From: Corynebacterium pseudotuberculosis
GTDB taxonomy: Bacteria > Actinomycetota > Actinomycetes > Mycobacteriales > Mycobacteriaceae
Reading direction: 5' to 3'
Length of the DNA stretch: 64,000 bases
Assembly: GCF_002155265.1 (NCBI RefSeq)
Contig: NZ_CP021251.1
Span: 62,001 to 126,000, forward strand
Below, in pieces: positions 32,511 through 42,247 of this stretch. The notes beneath the pieces are model-generated. The model worked only from the letters and a program-made list of their open reading frames with translations. It had not been told where the DNA came from and did no database searches. The position numbers were made by a program, and so were the translations under genes. The number at the start of each line of letters is the position of its first letter. Position 1 is the first letter of the stretch.

Positions 32511-34382
32511 TTACCAGATTGTGACGCGTTTTTCCGGTGCGATCCACATCGGGGAGTCTTCTGGAACGTTAAAGGTCTGATAGAACTCAGCGATGTTGCC
32601 TGCAATGACGTTGCAGCGGAACTCTGCTGGCGAGTGCGGATCTATGGCCAAGTATTGTTCTGCCAGTTCAGGGCGTATTGCTGTGCGCCAGATGCGGGCC
32701 CATGACAGGAAGAGGCGTTGGAGTCCTGTCGTGTCCTCCCCGTGGTCGGCTAGGTAGCGCTGATAAGCGACTACTGCTATGCCTAGGCCGCCGAGGTCTC
32801 CGATATTTTCTCCGAGCGTGAATTTTCCGTTAACGCCGGTGGATTCCTTAAGCACAGAAGGGACTAGGCCGTCGAATTGCTCGACGAGCTTTGAGGTGAG
32901 TTGGGTAAAGGCCTCGCGGTCCTCCTCGGTCCACCAGGAGTGCAGGTTGCCGTCGCCGTCGTATTGGCTGCCTTGGTCATCAAAACCATGGCCAATTTCA
33001 TGCCCGATGACTGCACCGATTGCGCCAAAGTTTTCGGCGGCATCCGCCGTGGGCGAGTAGAACGGCGCCCGTAAGATCGCAGCGGGGAAAGTGATGTCAT
33101 TGACCACAGGGTTATAAAACGCATTGACGGTTTGCGGCGTGGTTACCCATTCAGAGCGGTCCGCGGGCTTGCCTAACTTGGAGAGCTCGTAGTCATGGGC
33201 ATAAGCGGAACCTGTACGGACGTTGCGGAGAAGATCTTGGCCAGCGTCGGAGAACTCTAGATCGCCATAATCGCGCCAGGTGTCTGGGTAGCCGATCTTG
33301 GCGTTGAATTTATCCAGTTTTTCCAGTGCTCGCTTGCGGGTTACTGGTGTCATCCACTGCAGATGCTCAATGCGCTCCCGGTACGCAGCGATGAGGTAGT
33401 CAACCAAAGTCGCCATATCTTTTTTAGAGGAGGCCGGGAAGTGTTCTTTAACAAAGACCTCACCGATTTCCTCGCCAACAAAACTTTCTGCGAGTCCGAC
33501 AGCACGCTTCCAACGGTCACGCTGCTGGGTAGCGCCGGAAAGGGTGGTGCCAAAGAATGCGAAGTCTGCGCGCGAGATTTCAGGGGTGAGCACTCCTGCG
33601 CGCGCATGGAGGATGTGCCAGGTAGTAAGCAGCTTCCAATCGTCGATACGCTCAGAAAGTAGCGTATTTATGTGATCCAAGTAGGAGGGCATCATGACGA
33701 TTACGCGGGATTCAGGAAGTCGTGCGGCCCGTAGAAGCGTTGCGACGTTCTCCGGAAGCTCGGAAAACTCGGTCGGATTAAAGGTTTTTAGCGCGTCTCG
33801 GGTGCTTACTACATCCCAATGACCCCGTGCTATGTCCGTCTCAAGCGCCACGATGCGCTCTGAAGCTTCCTCGGCCGGTAGTCCGCCGAGCCGCTGTGGG
33901 TCGAGAAAACCTAGCATCGTAGTAACATGCGCTTTATATGATTCGAGCATGTCCGGATGCTCTCGATAATAAGCCTCATCGGGAAGCCCAAGCCCAGACT
34001 GAACGATGTAGGCTACCGAATCGCTACCATCGGAATCTTTGGCTACCCAAAAACTAACGGGGCCGCCAACACCTAAACGATCGAGCTCGCCCAAAGCCGT
34101 GGCGAGTTCGTTTGTGGTTTCTACTTTCAGACGATCCAAATCTTCATCGATAGCAGCTACTCCAGCTGCCTCGATTCCGGGGACATCCATGAAGGAGGCA
34201 TAAAGTTTTCCTGCCCGTGAACTCGAGGATTTAACCAGCTCATGAACATCGACCTCTGCCTGATCGCGGAGGCTATGGAATGTCCCGTCCACGCCTCGAT
34301 CTTCGGGGATAACGTGAGTGTCTAACCACTCGCCATTAACAAAACGGTACAGATCCTTCATTAAAGGTTGCTGAGAAGTCAT
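32511..34382 (-). CDS. pepO: M13 family zinc endopeptidase (neprilysin-like)
   Basis: Oligopeptidase of 623 aa. Zinc motif 'VIGHEIGHGFDDQG' (HEIGH) at about residue 465, third ligand in 'GENIGDLGGLGIAV' and the terminal 'CNVIAGNIAEFYQTFNV...W' motif of M13 peptidases. 'FYNPVVNDITFPAAIL' (NAYY-like substrate-binding strand, here AFYNP) also fits. There is no signal peptide or N-terminal membrane anchor, so this is a cytosolic peptidase. TATATC lies 8 bp before the ATG, compatible with leaderless transcription from the divergent intergenic region shared with the small membrane protein at 34401. It is upstream of the hydrolase gene. Confidence 0.93.
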   Translation of the reverse strand: MTSQQPLMKDLYRFVNGEWLDTHVIPEDRGVDGTFHSLRDQAEVDVHELVKSSSSRAGKLYASFMDVPGIEAAGVAAIDEDLDRLKVETTNELATALGELDRLGVGGPVSFWVAKDSDGSDSVAYIVQSGLGLPDEAYYREHPDMLESYKAHVTTMLGFLDPQRLGGLPAEEASERIVALETDIARGHWDVVSTRDALKTFNPTEFSELPENVATLLRAARLPESRVIVMMPSYLDHINTLLSERIDDWKLLTTWHILHARAGVLTPEISRADFAFFGTTLSGATQQRDRWKRAVGLAESFVGEEIGEVFVKEHFPASSKKDMATLVDYLIAAYRERIEHLQWMTPVTRKRALEKLDKFNAKIGYPDTWRDYGDLEFSDAGQDLLRNVRTGSAYAHDYELSKLGKPADRSEWVTTPQTVNAFYNPVVNDITFPAAILRAPFYSPTADAAENFGAIGAVIGHEIGHGFDDQGSQYDGDGNLHSWWTEEDREAFTQLTSKLVEQFDGLVPSVLKESTGVNGKFTLGENIGDLGGLGIAVVAYQRYLADHGEDTTGLQRLFLSWARIWRTAIRPELAEQYLAIDPHSPAEFRCNVIAGNIAEFYQTFNVPEDSPMWIAPEKRVTIW

Positions 34383-34400
34383 GCCCCAAGGATATATCGA

Positions 34401-34973
34401 ATGTTCGATGAAGAAGGTAGTTTGAACAGTATGTCTTACTTCCAGTTCCGGCCTGCGATGTCGGCAAAATCCTGGTGGCTCGTTGCCGTAGTGGTCACTC
34501 TGCTGCTTGTCCTCCCCGCTGCGCTCAATGCTGTGGTCCCCAGCATTGATTTCAAATTGAAGAATGTGATCTTAGGAAAAAAAGATAGTTTTGAGCTTCC
34601 AGTGGTGTTAGACGACGGTGCACACCTGCAATGCAAAGAGGAAATGTCCGATTTATTCCAGCCTCAATGGGATTGTGAAGGCACCAGAATTAACTCGATG
34701 GTGGTTGATGGCAGTACGGACCAGGACCACACGCTTAGGCGGATGATGCGTTTGAACGCCAAGGTTCCATTGCCCAAAGACGCAAAAATATTCCGTGAGG
34801 GAAATATTAGGATCATTGAAGGGGCTAGCCAAGTGGGCTTAAGCCTTGCAGTGCAGGGAGAGGATGAACAGAAGACCTTGTTCGTTCTTGTCACGGGGCC
34901 AGATACGGATAACGCCGTACAACTCATCGCGAAGAATTTTCAAAATTATGCAGTGAAGGGAGCCACCGCGTGA
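34401..34973 (+). CDS. Membrane-anchored protein, unknown function
   Basis: Protein of about 190 aa with one N-terminal membrane segment ('WWLVAVVVTLLLVLPAALNAVV', about residues 25-46) and an exported domain that includes 'HLQCKEEMSDLFQPQWDCEG', in which two Cys 16 residues apart could form a disulfide. I recognise no family. ATG 34401 is preferred, with AAGGA 8 nt upstream; 34431 is possible. Its stop overlaps the next GTG start (GTGA), so it is coupled to the PrsW gene. It may be a substrate or partner of that protease, but this is inference from coupling only. Confidence 0.65.
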   Translation: MFDEEGSLNSMSYFQFRPAMSAKSWWLVAVVVTLLLVLPAALNAVVPSIDFKLKNVILGKKDSFELPVVLDDGAHLQCKEEMSDLFQPQWDCEGTRINSMVVDGSTDQDHTLRRMMRLNAKVPLPKDAKIFREGNIRIIEGASQVGLSLAVQGEDEQKTLFVLVTGPDTDNAVQLIAKNFQNYAVKGATA

Positions 34974-35872
34974 ACACCTCGTTGGTAGGACCTATAAAAT
35001 CAGCCACCCACCCAGCGTCCATTTCCTGGGTGATGTGGGCGATCATTGGTATTTCAGCCCCAGTGTCTCTCTTTTATTTAGGCGCTTACGTATTACTTTC
35101 TCCTAGCGGATCGGCTGTGGGACTGCTTTGCGGAGTGGCATACTTAATAGTGGGAACCCTGATATTCCGGGTGTCTCCTATGTGGCCTAAGGCAGGCTGG
35201 AAATGGTACGTGACCTCCCTTTGTTGGGGCGCCTGCTCTTCTTTTGCCCTGGTTATGGCTTCCTCTCAACCCATTATTGATTTAACGGAAAAATTGGGTT
35301 GGAAGATGGTGAGTGCGTCCTTTGGTGGGGCATATCCTGAGGAAATTTCTAAAGCTCTCGGTGTTCTTCTCATACTGTTTACGTTTTCTAAAATCAGCCG
35401 TCCTTGGCATGGGTTTGTTACCGGCGGCATGGTCGGCTTAGGGTTTGAAATCTTTGAAAACCTGATGTACGGGGTTATTGAGGGGATGTCGGATGCCAAT
35501 TCTGACGTTCCTGGAGCGCTATCTTCCTGGGGACTAAGAACTCTGGCGGGACCTGGTCTCCACGTATTTTTCACGGCAATAGCCGGATATGGCATCGGGC
35601 TAGCCGTGTTTACATACGGGTGGGATCGCTTCCGTCGACTTCAGGTCGCAGGTGCGGCTCTGCTTGTGGCCTTTACTTTCCATTTCTGCTGGAACCTCAC
35701 ATGGGAGGGTGATCTCGGCACTATCATCAACGTGATCGTGGTGTCGCTGTGCCTCTATCCCCTTGTTATTTATCTTTGGATTAGATGCCATAGAGACGCC
35801 ACCGCTGATTTTGGCATGATCCGCATGAACTCTCCTTTGACGTTAGTAAGCCAAGTGAGGAACGATGAATAA
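34970..35872 (+). CDS. PrsW-family intramembrane metalloprotease
   Basis: Polytopic membrane protein of 300 aa and about 8 helices. PrsW signature motifs: 'YPEEISKALGV' (EExxK; Glu124/Glu125), 'GFEIFENLMYGV' (FExxEN), 'GPGLHVFFTAIAGYGIG' (His) and 'AFTFHFCWNLTW' (His). These are the catalytic residues of site-1-like PrsW proteases, which in B. subtilis cut an anti-sigma factor. No sigma or anti-sigma gene is nearby. The GTG start overlaps the gene before, and its end overlaps the substrate-binding protein gene by 8 bp, so the three genes form one operon. Likely role: regulated cleavage of a membrane protein, perhaps one of its operon partners. Confidence 0.85.
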   Translation: MNTSLVGPIKSATHPASISWVMWAIIGISAPVSLFYLGAYVLLSPSGSAVGLLCGVAYLIVGTLIFRVSPMWPKAGWKWYVTSLCWGACSSFALVMASSQPIIDLTEKLGWKMVSASFGGAYPEEISKALGVLLILFTFSKISRPWHGFVTGGMVGLGFEIFENLMYGVIEGMSDANSDVPGALSSWGLRTLAGPGLHVFFTAIAGYGIGLAVFTYGWDRFRRLQVAGAALLVAFTFHFCWNLTWEGDLGTIINVIVVSLCLYPLVIYLWIRCHRDATADFGMIRMNSPLTLVSQVRNDE

Positions 35873-36740
35873 ACGCATTGCTGTACTGGGAGTCGCGATG
35901 TGTCTTACAGCTTGTGGCTCTATTGAATCTGTGGATGGCGGTAGAACTGACTCAGACGCGATTGTTATTGGATCTCAGACGTATTATTCCAATGAGGTCA
36001 TCGCTGAGATCTATGCGCAAGCGTTGGAAAAGGCCGGGCATAAAGTAGACAGGCAGTTTCAGATCGGACAGCGAGAAGTCTATATGTCTGAGGTGGAAAA
36101 CGGATCCATAGATGTGTTCCCTGAATACTCAGGGCCGCTGCTGCAATATTGGAAACCAGATACCACAGCGCGGCTACCAGAAGCTGTATACGCAGAGCTG
36201 CAATCTGCGCTTCCCTCGAGTTTGCAAGTCCTGAATCAAGCAGAGGCTTCGGACCAGGATTCTTATGTTGTGACTAAGCAATACTCGGAGGAACACGGGA
36301 TAAAGTCTATTCAGGATCTGGCCAAGGTTAAGAACATAACCTTGGGGGCAAACTCAGAGGCGGAGGATCGCCCCAACGGACCCAAAGGCCTAAAAAGCGT
36401 CTATGGGGTGGATGCTGCCTTTACTCCTATTGAGGACTCCGGTGGGCCGCTGACAGTCAAAGCTCTCAAAGACGGTGATATCCAACTGGCGATTATTTAC
36501 AGTGCGGACCCCTCTATTGCTGCAAATAATCTGGTAAGTCTTGAGGATCCCAAAGGGCAGTTCCTTGCGTCACGAGTAGTGCCGTTGGCTAATAAAAAAT
36601 TAGATGCAGACGCTGCGGCAGTGCTTAATAAAGTGAACGCACAACTTACCACCCAGGATTTGATCCAGCTGAATACGCGTTCCGTGACAGAACAGCTCCC
36701 CAGTGCGCTGATTGCCAAGGAATGGCTAAAAGCGCACTAG
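35865..36740 (+). CDS. Orphan osmoprotectant/quaternary-amine ABC substrate-binding lipoprotein
   Basis: Exported lipoprotein: the signal 'MNKRIAVLGVAMCLTACG' has lipobox LTAC (Cys17). The mature part has the OpuC/ProX-type two-lobe fold ('AIVIGSQTYYSNEVIAEIYAQALEKAGHKVDRQFQIGQREVYMSEVENGSIDVFPEYSGPLLQYW' shows the family's opening and the DVFPEY hallmark), and later 'DIQLAIIYSADPSI'. Relatives bind glycine betaine, choline or carnitine and feed an ABC permease. No permease or ATPase gene is next to it, so it either serves a distant transporter or acts as a sensor with the PrsW protease of the same operon. It converges on emb with 7 bp between stops. Confidence 0.85.
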   Translation: MNKRIAVLGVAMCLTACGSIESVDGGRTDSDAIVIGSQTYYSNEVIAEIYAQALEKAGHKVDRQFQIGQREVYMSEVENGSIDVFPEYSGPLLQYWKPDTTARLPEAVYAELQSALPSSLQVLNQAEASDQDSYVVTKQYSEEHGIKSIQDLAKVKNITLGANSEAEDRPNGPKGLKSVYGVDAAFTPIEDSGGPLTVKALKDGDIQLAIIYSADPSIAANNLVSLEDPKGQFLASRVVPLANKKLDADAAAVLNKVNAQLTTQDLIQLNTRSVTEQLPSALIAKEWLKAH

Positions 36741-36747
36741 GGAGCTT

Positions 36748-39700
36748 TTAGTGGTCCGTGTTGATATTCATTGGACCGGGGTACCAGAGTCCTGATCGAG
36801 TAACAGTCTCTGTGGTGATCTGAGCTAGATCAGGCTCTTTGCCCTGCGAGTTGGGGCGTGGATGGTAGACCTCGATGGATCCCCAATCGCGTTGCCAATC
36901 ATTCTTGGAGTAGCTCGGAAGCTGGTAGCTATAATTCACGGCTTCCGCAATTCCGGTGACACCGCCGCCAAAGTAGTCTTGGAAAGAGGCTCCAGAAGCG
37001 CGGCCTTCTGCGTCGGCGGAAATACGGAATTTAGGAATTTCTGCTACGCCTGCATAGTGGTTGAAAGTGCGCTGGCAGGGGAACTGCAGCGGCACCGCCC
37101 AGTCGAGCAGCCCGGGGGTTTCTGAGGTGTAGACGTCATTTAGCGTCTCCAGCGTGGGAACACGCGGCGGGGTAAACGCTAGCCATTCATCAGGGCTGAG
37201 GTTGCCATCTGTTGCGTGGATACGGATAACGTTGGCTTCCTCGGGGAGCTCTGAAAGCGGAAGACGCAGGTTACGCCATTTAAGGTCAGGTCCGATATCA
37301 AGCATTTGCTTTTCACCGAGCATGTCAACCTTCCCATTGGAGGCGGTTCCGTACTCGATGATCAGCTTCTGGCCCTCTTTTTTGATCCCATCCAGGTCGA
37401 GATGCTCGATGCTTCCCGCAGCAGAAACCGCGATGACAGGGGCAGACTCACTGCGCTCCGGCAGCTTATACCAATCGGAGATAGCTTCTGCGTAGTGTTG
37501 CTCGCCGCTGGTCCAAGAGCCAAGAACCGGCACACGAGTGTAATCCAAATTAAAGGGAAGCTGCGCGGTGGAACCGTTTACGCCCACAGCTGCGCGGTGT
37601 TCCTTGCCCTCGGTAGTGGTCTCGGTGGTGTCCGTGCTGTTGGCGGTTCCCGCGGTGCTAGAAGAAGACTTGTTTTCTTCTGTGTAGGCCTCGGAGGAAA
37701 TGTGGTTGGGATCAAATGCCCGATTCTTGCCAAAAGTGAGTGATTCTCCCAGACTGCTGTGCAGCGGCTGGAGGAAGGACTCGTTGGTGTTTGCCTCCAC
37801 GAGGACGTCGTTAGCAAGGTTGCAAGTATTGCCCGCGGCTGCCCGCAGGTTGCCTAATCCGACGGAGTAGGCGGGGTATTGCGAGAGAAAACCTTTGCCC
37901 AGGGACGCCATAGAAAACGCTACGGCGAGGATGCTGAGTATCGCAATAGGGGCAGCTGCGAGGCCTTCAAAGCGCTGTTTGCGGAAGTCCACGGGAGCCT
38001 CACCGCGTTCCTCTGCCACATCCTTTTTAAAGGACTGCAAAACGCCTATGCCCAACACAACGAGGGAAATAACCAACATGACGGTAGACGCTTCGATCTC
38101 ATGGATCTGAATCGTCTTATCCCACCAGGGCACGCTGTAGCTAGATGTGTACCACCATCCGTTTGTGCCGGAGAGCGCGAAGGCAAAGACGAAGAGTATT
38201 CCGCCTGTAAGAAGGGTACGTGACCGAGGGGCACGCAAAGCCATATGGGAGAGTGCCACCGCGCCGACCCCCGCTAGAGCCGCTGCGATGCCAGCCCATA
38301 CGCCAAAGTGGTGAGTCCACTTGGTGGGCGTGAACATCATAAAGAACAGGGTTCCCACCATGGCCAGCAACAGTCGGAAGACCGGACCCTTGTTGCTCCC
38401 AGGAACCTTTCCGTTACGCAGAATGGAGGTGAGCACGAGGGCAATAGAGATGAAGGTGAAAAAGACGCCGATTCTTCTGGCAAAAGAACCATCGACGGTT
38501 TGCTGCATGAGTACCTGGTAACGGGCGAACTCGTTGTACCAGCTTAACGACGGTCCCGTCTCTGAGCGGACATGGATGGACTCGAAGACGTTCATCAGAG
38601 TTTGATCGCCAAAAACAGCAACCAAGACTGCAGTTCCGGCGGCTGCAAAAGGCGCGACCATAGCCGCGATGTTGAATGCGGGCTTGCCGCCTAGAAGCGG
38701 TATACGGCGGTAAATAATGCGGATCAAATACGACAAACCAGCCAGCAAGCAGGCAACGGCCATGAGACCGGTGGGGCCACAAGCAAGGGTAAAAGCAGCG
38801 AGAAGCGTTCCTACTGCAGCAGGAAGGAGCCGTTCGGTCTTGATAGCAACCTCGAATGACAGCCACGTGAGCAGGGTGCCGGCAGCAATGATTGGTTCTG
38901 GGCGCAGACCATTGTTATAAGCCAACCAGAAGGCGAGGAACACAAAGGCCATGGTCCATTGGGAGACGCGTCTTCCAGCAATTTTTTCGCCCAGACGCGG
39001 GAGAACCTCGCGGGAGAGGGCGAACCACACGATAAGGGCGGCGATGAGGGACGGAAGTCTCATCCAGATAGAAGATGTGGAGACATGCGACATAAGACCC
39101 AGAAGGTCATAATAAGGTGCGCCGAAGGGCGATTCCGGAACACCAAACCAACGGTAATAATTGGCCATATAGTCAGCGTGCGCAGCAATCCGCCCCATTG
39201 TAAGGATGAAGCCATCATCAGAGGTATTGGCGCCGATGAAATACCAGAAACCTAGGATCGCGACAACAATGGCGTCGAGTCCCCGAGGGCGCCAAGCGCC
39301 GTGTTGGAGGAAACGCACCTTTTTATTGTCTTGCAGGTCTAGCAGCCCCAAGCAGACAAGCGCAATAACGGTCATCGCCCCGCCGAGCCACATGGTCGTG
39401 TACTTTGCTGCGGTAGGGGAGGTGGTGAAGCGAGAATTAATCTCTACGTCGACCTTAAGCGCGCTGCTGAGGCTGTCAGCAGCCTGGGAGTCGAGCTCGG
39501 AATACAGTCCTGTGATCTGTGGACGCTTGTCTTCATCTATAGAACCGCTGTACTCGCCCACGGAAGCAGTAGTCGCGTCCTTGGTGGAAGAGACGCTGAC
39601 TTTTGCGTCGGCAGGCAGTTTTTTGAGTTCATCTGCAGTCAACTCGAAGACGAGCTCGCCACGGGATGTTATCTGGATTCCGCCGTCGGAAGAACGCACG

Positions 39701-40032
39701 AAGAGCCCGCGCGCTGCGGCATCTTCGCTGTCCTCCGGCAAGGTTCCCACGATGAGGCTTTGACCTGGGCGGAGTTTTTCAGAAGCGCTAATCGGGATGA
39801 CTGCGTTAAGTTCCTGAGGAGAATAACTCATCAAAGGAGCGTTAACGCTATTAAGGTTTCCATTCTGCGGCCAGGACAGAGAAGACTGCACCTGATTGAC
39901 CGGCATAAACGGCGTCAAGAGGAAGAGTATGAAGCCGAGAACACCCGATAAAACCGCCAAAAGCTTTAGCGTTTTAACTTTCTGCGAAACTGAACTAGAC
40001 ACGAAATCCGAGTCTACGTCATGCTTATCCAC
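36748..40032 (-). CDS. emb: Arabinofuranosyltransferase Emb (ethambutol target)
   Basis: Large membrane glycosyltransferase (GT-C, 1094 aa) that extends the arabinan of arabinogalactan using decaprenyl-phosphoarabinose. Corynebacteria have one Emb where mycobacteria have EmbA, B and C. TM1 is at about 25-45, followed by an exterior beta-sandwich domain (50-215) and about 12-14 further helices. The catalytic loop 'GANTSDDGFILTMGRIAAHADYMANYYRWFGVPESPFG' contains the GT-C DD motif. The C-terminal carbohydrate-binding domain (about 750-1094) has 'WTSGEQHYAEAI', 'DEWLAFTPPRVPTLETLND' and 'GLLDWAVPLQFPCQRTFNHYAGVAEIPKFRISAD'. A low-complexity Ser/Thr/Glu stretch (about 775-800) interrupts the region. 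Its start overlaps aftA's end by 8 bp: one operon. Confidence 0.95.
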   Translation of the reverse strand: MDKHDVDSDFVSSSVSQKVKTLKLLAVLSGVLGFILFLLTPFMPVNQVQSSLSWPQNGNLNSVNAPLMSYSPQELNAVIPISASEKLRPGQSLIVGTLPEDSEDAAARGLFVRSSDGGIQITSRGELVFELTADELKKLPADAKVSVSSTKDATTASVGEYSGSIDEDKRPQITGLYSELDSQAADSLSSALKVDVEINSRFTTSPTAAKYTTMWLGGAMTVIALVCLGLLDLQDNKKVRFLQHGAWRPRGLDAIVVAILGFWYFIGANTSDDGFILTMGRIAAHADYMANYYRWFGVPESPFGAPYYDLLGLMSHVSTSSIWMRLPSLIAALIVWFALSREVLPRLGEKIAGRRVSQWTMAFVFLAFWLAYNNGLRPEPIIAAGTLLTWLSFEVAIKTERLLPAAVGTLLAAFTLACGPTGLMAVACLLAGLSYLIRIIYRRIPLLGGKPAFNIAAMVAPFAAAGTAVLVAVFGDQTLMNVFESIHVRSETGPSLSWYNEFARYQVLMQQTVDGSFARRIGVFFTFISIALVLTSILRNGKVPGSNKGPVFRLLLAMVGTLFFMMFTPTKWTHHFGVWAGIAAALAGVGAVALSHMALRAPRSRTLLTGGILFVFAFALSGTNGWWYTSSYSVPWWDKTIQIHEIEASTVMLVISLVVLGIGVLQSFKKDVAEERGEAPVDFRKQRFEGLAAAPIAILSILAVAFSMASLGKGFLSQYPAYSVGLGNLRAAAGNTCNLANDVLVEANTNESFLQPLHSSLGESLTFGKNRAFDPNHISSEAYTEENKSSSSTAGTANSTDTTETTTEGKEHRAAVGVNGSTAQLPFNLDYTRVPVLGSWTSGEQHYAEAISDWYKLPERSESAPVIAVSAAGSIEHLDLDGIKKEGQKLIIEYGTASNGKVDMLGEKQMLDIGPDLKWRNLRLPLSELPEEANVIRIHATDGNLSPDEWLAFTPPRVPTLETLNDVYTSETPGLLDWAVPLQFPCQRTFNHYAGVAEIPKFRISADAEGRASGASFQDYFGGGVTGIAEAVNYSYQLPSYSKNDWQRDWGSIEVYHPRPNSQGKEPDLAQITTETVTRSGLWYPGPMNINTDH

Positions 40033-42100
40033 GGGTCACCACCACAAATGGTCCTACCTGATCGACTTTCCAGGGAGAGTCTTTGCCTGTGAAGACCTCC
40101 GGGTTGATTTTTACTCCGCGGAAACGGACATTGGGATTGTTGGGATAGATATCCTCCGCAAGGTCAAAGTTCCAACCGCTTGAACTTTCTTCCGTGGAAT
40201 CGGCGCGGAAAACAAAAGCATCGGGTGCCCGCCATGGGGTGGCGTGCAATGCGCGGTCAAACGCTTTGGGGTCTTTGAGCTGCTGCCAGCTGTCCATTGC
40301 CCATTGCTCTATGGTTTTATTCCGCTCATTAAATTCCCCAAGAGGATTTGCATAGTGTGAGGTGAAGGCCTGGAAACCGTGGTAGGGGTAATAAGCCATG
40401 AAGTTCATCTCATCTGTGAGAACTACAGTCTCGCGTGGAAGTGAGCCGTTTCCCCGCAGGATTTTGTCAATCTCGGCATAGTACTGCGTGGCATCAGCCG
40501 GGTAACGGTCAGCGCGCTCACCGTTACCATCTGTGCTGGAATAAGCATGGTCAATAGAATGCGAGTGTTTTGCGGGAATATCCTGGGCATATTTGATGCC
40601 GCCAAGGGCGATCACAATGGCAATGACCATTGTGATTTGCCGTGAAGTGCTAGCAGAGAATTGCACGGGATAGAGGCGGTGAATTCCTACAAGGCGGAAA
40701 TCCGCTATGGCCAGTACACCTGCGGTGGCTAGAAGAACTGTGACCACAGGATCTAGGCGGAAGCCAAGGAGAGTAGAGCCCGTGAGCGTAACAGCCATGG
40801 AGGCTATGACCCAGATGTAAGCAACCACGACGGCAACGCCTAGGGAGTTGATGTCTGGATCCGCCGCTCGAGCCAATAGGTAGATCAGGCCTAGCATGCA
40901 GAGAATTCCCACAATGCTGGCTGCAAACATAGGAAGCGGGATTTCCGTGCCTTCAACGGGGAGGAAATGGGAAGCGGTAGCACCTGAGGTGTGGTTGCCG
41001 CTTAAAATGAAAACAAAGTACGGGCCCCACGCGATAGCGGCGATAGCCATAGAAGAAACACCAATGGTGACGATGCGCCCAATGGGCTTCCAAGAACGCA
41101 GCATTAATGCGGAAATAACACCAGTGATAGCGATCAGGCTCAGCGCGATAATAGCTGTATAGAGGGTGTACATAGATGCAGAAACACCCAGATAGAAAAT
41201 AATCGCAAGCATGGCGCTTTTGCGTCCCGACAATGCACGACGACCGATAATAACTGCGGCTGGTATGCCCATTGCGATAATGCATGCGTAGGGTTCTTCC
41301 GCACACATAACGAGCGCAATAGTAGTGGTTACTAGCGCTATGCCGGTAGCTACGGGCAAGCTCCCAACGAGACGCTGCCATATCGGGACGAGGAGGCAGC
41401 CTGCCATGCTGAGAGAGATGAGCGAATATGGCTGGAAGACTTCCCACCCAGGAAGCCCGAGGAGAGCTCCCAGTCTGCCGCCAAACCAGAACCATGCGCC
41501 GGGGTAATACGCTGGAAGATCGATATAGTTCATATCGGTGAGCTGCCAAGAATCTGTAAGCCGCGTCATGTATTGGGTGCGGAAAACTTGATCTACGGTT
41601 AGTCCGTCAAGGTAGAGCTTGGTCGGGGATAGCGGTATCCCGAGGGAAGCCACTACTAGACCTGCCGGGGATAAATAGGTCAGGGCGTAGGTGAGCCAGG
41701 TAAACCAACGGGGACGCTCTTGGTTTGTCTTCTCATAATGAACCCACCAGATCATGAGTGCCGTGACCGCAACAACAACAAGAAGTGTGCAGAAAGTGGC
41801 CAGTGCACGTGTAACCAGAGAAGGGCCAAAGGCTGGGAGATTGACTTGCTTGAGTATGTACCAGGAGATGAAGGTAAAGAGCCCACCTCCCAGGATTGCA
41901 GCGACTATTCCGAACAGAGTGTGCGGACCATCTTGGATGTCAGGGGTGTAGTCAAAGTCGTAGCTTTTGTCCCGTAGGTTGTCCTTGTCGGGGTGTTTGA
42001 GCATCACCGGAAATGGGTCGCTGGCTGCAGCAGAGGCGTGCGGCGCTTCCGAGTCGTCTTTCGGCGGTTGGGAATCTGCGTTGCGGGCACGATTGATCAT
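40025..42100 (-). CDS. aftA: Galactan 5-O-arabinofuranosyltransferase AftA
   Basis: Adds the first arabinose residues to the galactan chain, priming Emb. It is a 691-aa membrane GT-C protein. The N-terminal 60 residues are charged and cytosolic, followed by about 11 helices. Signature segments are 'GLTVDQVFRTQYMTRLTDSWQLTDMNYIDLPAYYPGAWFWFGGRLGAL' (with the catalytic Asp region) and 'LAIISLVL'-type helices. The C-terminal extracellular domain includes 'ADATQYYAEIDKILRGNGSLPRETVVLTDEMNFMAYYPYHGFQAF' and ends 'GPFVVVTRG'. Its position between dprE2 and emb is conserved across mycolata. The leader before dprE2 contains a terminator, so aftA-emb are expressed from their own promoter just upstream of 42100. 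Confidence 0.94.
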   Translation of the reverse strand: MINRARNADSQPPKDDSEAPHASAAASDPFPVMLKHPDKDNLRDKSYDFDYTPDIQDGPHTLFGIVAAILGGGLFTFISWYILKQVNLPAFGPSLVTRALATFCTLLVVVAVTALMIWWVHYEKTNQERPRWFTWLTYALTYLSPAGLVVASLGIPLSPTKLYLDGLTVDQVFRTQYMTRLTDSWQLTDMNYIDLPAYYPGAWFWFGGRLGALLGLPGWEVFQPYSLISLSMAGCLLVPIWQRLVGSLPVATGIALVTTTIALVMCAEEPYACIIAMGIPAAVIIGRRALSGRKSAMLAIIFYLGVSASMYTLYTAIIALSLIAITGVISALMLRSWKPIGRIVTIGVSSMAIAAIAWGPYFVFILSGNHTSGATASHFLPVEGTEIPLPMFAASIVGILCMLGLIYLLARAADPDINSLGVAVVVAYIWVIASMAVTLTGSTLLGFRLDPVVTVLLATAGVLAIADFRLVGIHRLYPVQFSASTSRQITMVIAIVIALGGIKYAQDIPAKHSHSIDHAYSSTDGNGERADRYPADATQYYAEIDKILRGNGSLPRETVVLTDEMNFMAYYPYHGFQAFTSHYANPLGEFNERNKTIEQWAMDSWQQLKDPKAFDRALHATPWRAPDAFVFRADSTEESSSGWNFDLAEDIYPNNPNVRFRGVKINPEVFTGKDSPWKVDQVGPFVVVTRG

Positions 42101-42211
42101 AGAGAACAGTGTGTCATACGCTCTTAAGACCTTTAAGAAAAGCCATTGATATTCTTGCCGGTTACAGCGTTTTTAGTGACAAGCATCACTGTTTTTGCTG
42201 CTAAAACACAA

Positions 42212-42236
42212 AGCCGCCGTGCACTGCACGGCGGCT
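42212..42236 (-). terminator. Terminator after dprE2
   Basis: AGCCGCCGTGCA and TGCACGGCGGCT flank one base (12 potential pairs, about 4-nt loop after relaxation), and on the minus strand the stem is followed by TTTGTGTTTTAG. It ends the dprE1-dprE2 unit before aftA. Confidence 0.75.
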
Positions 42237-42247
42237 AGAGCATTTTG

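Noticed and set aside
36862..39951. Long open frames on the plus strand opposite emb
   Set aside because: Antisense shadows of a strongly conserved gene; no ribosome sites or recognisable domains.
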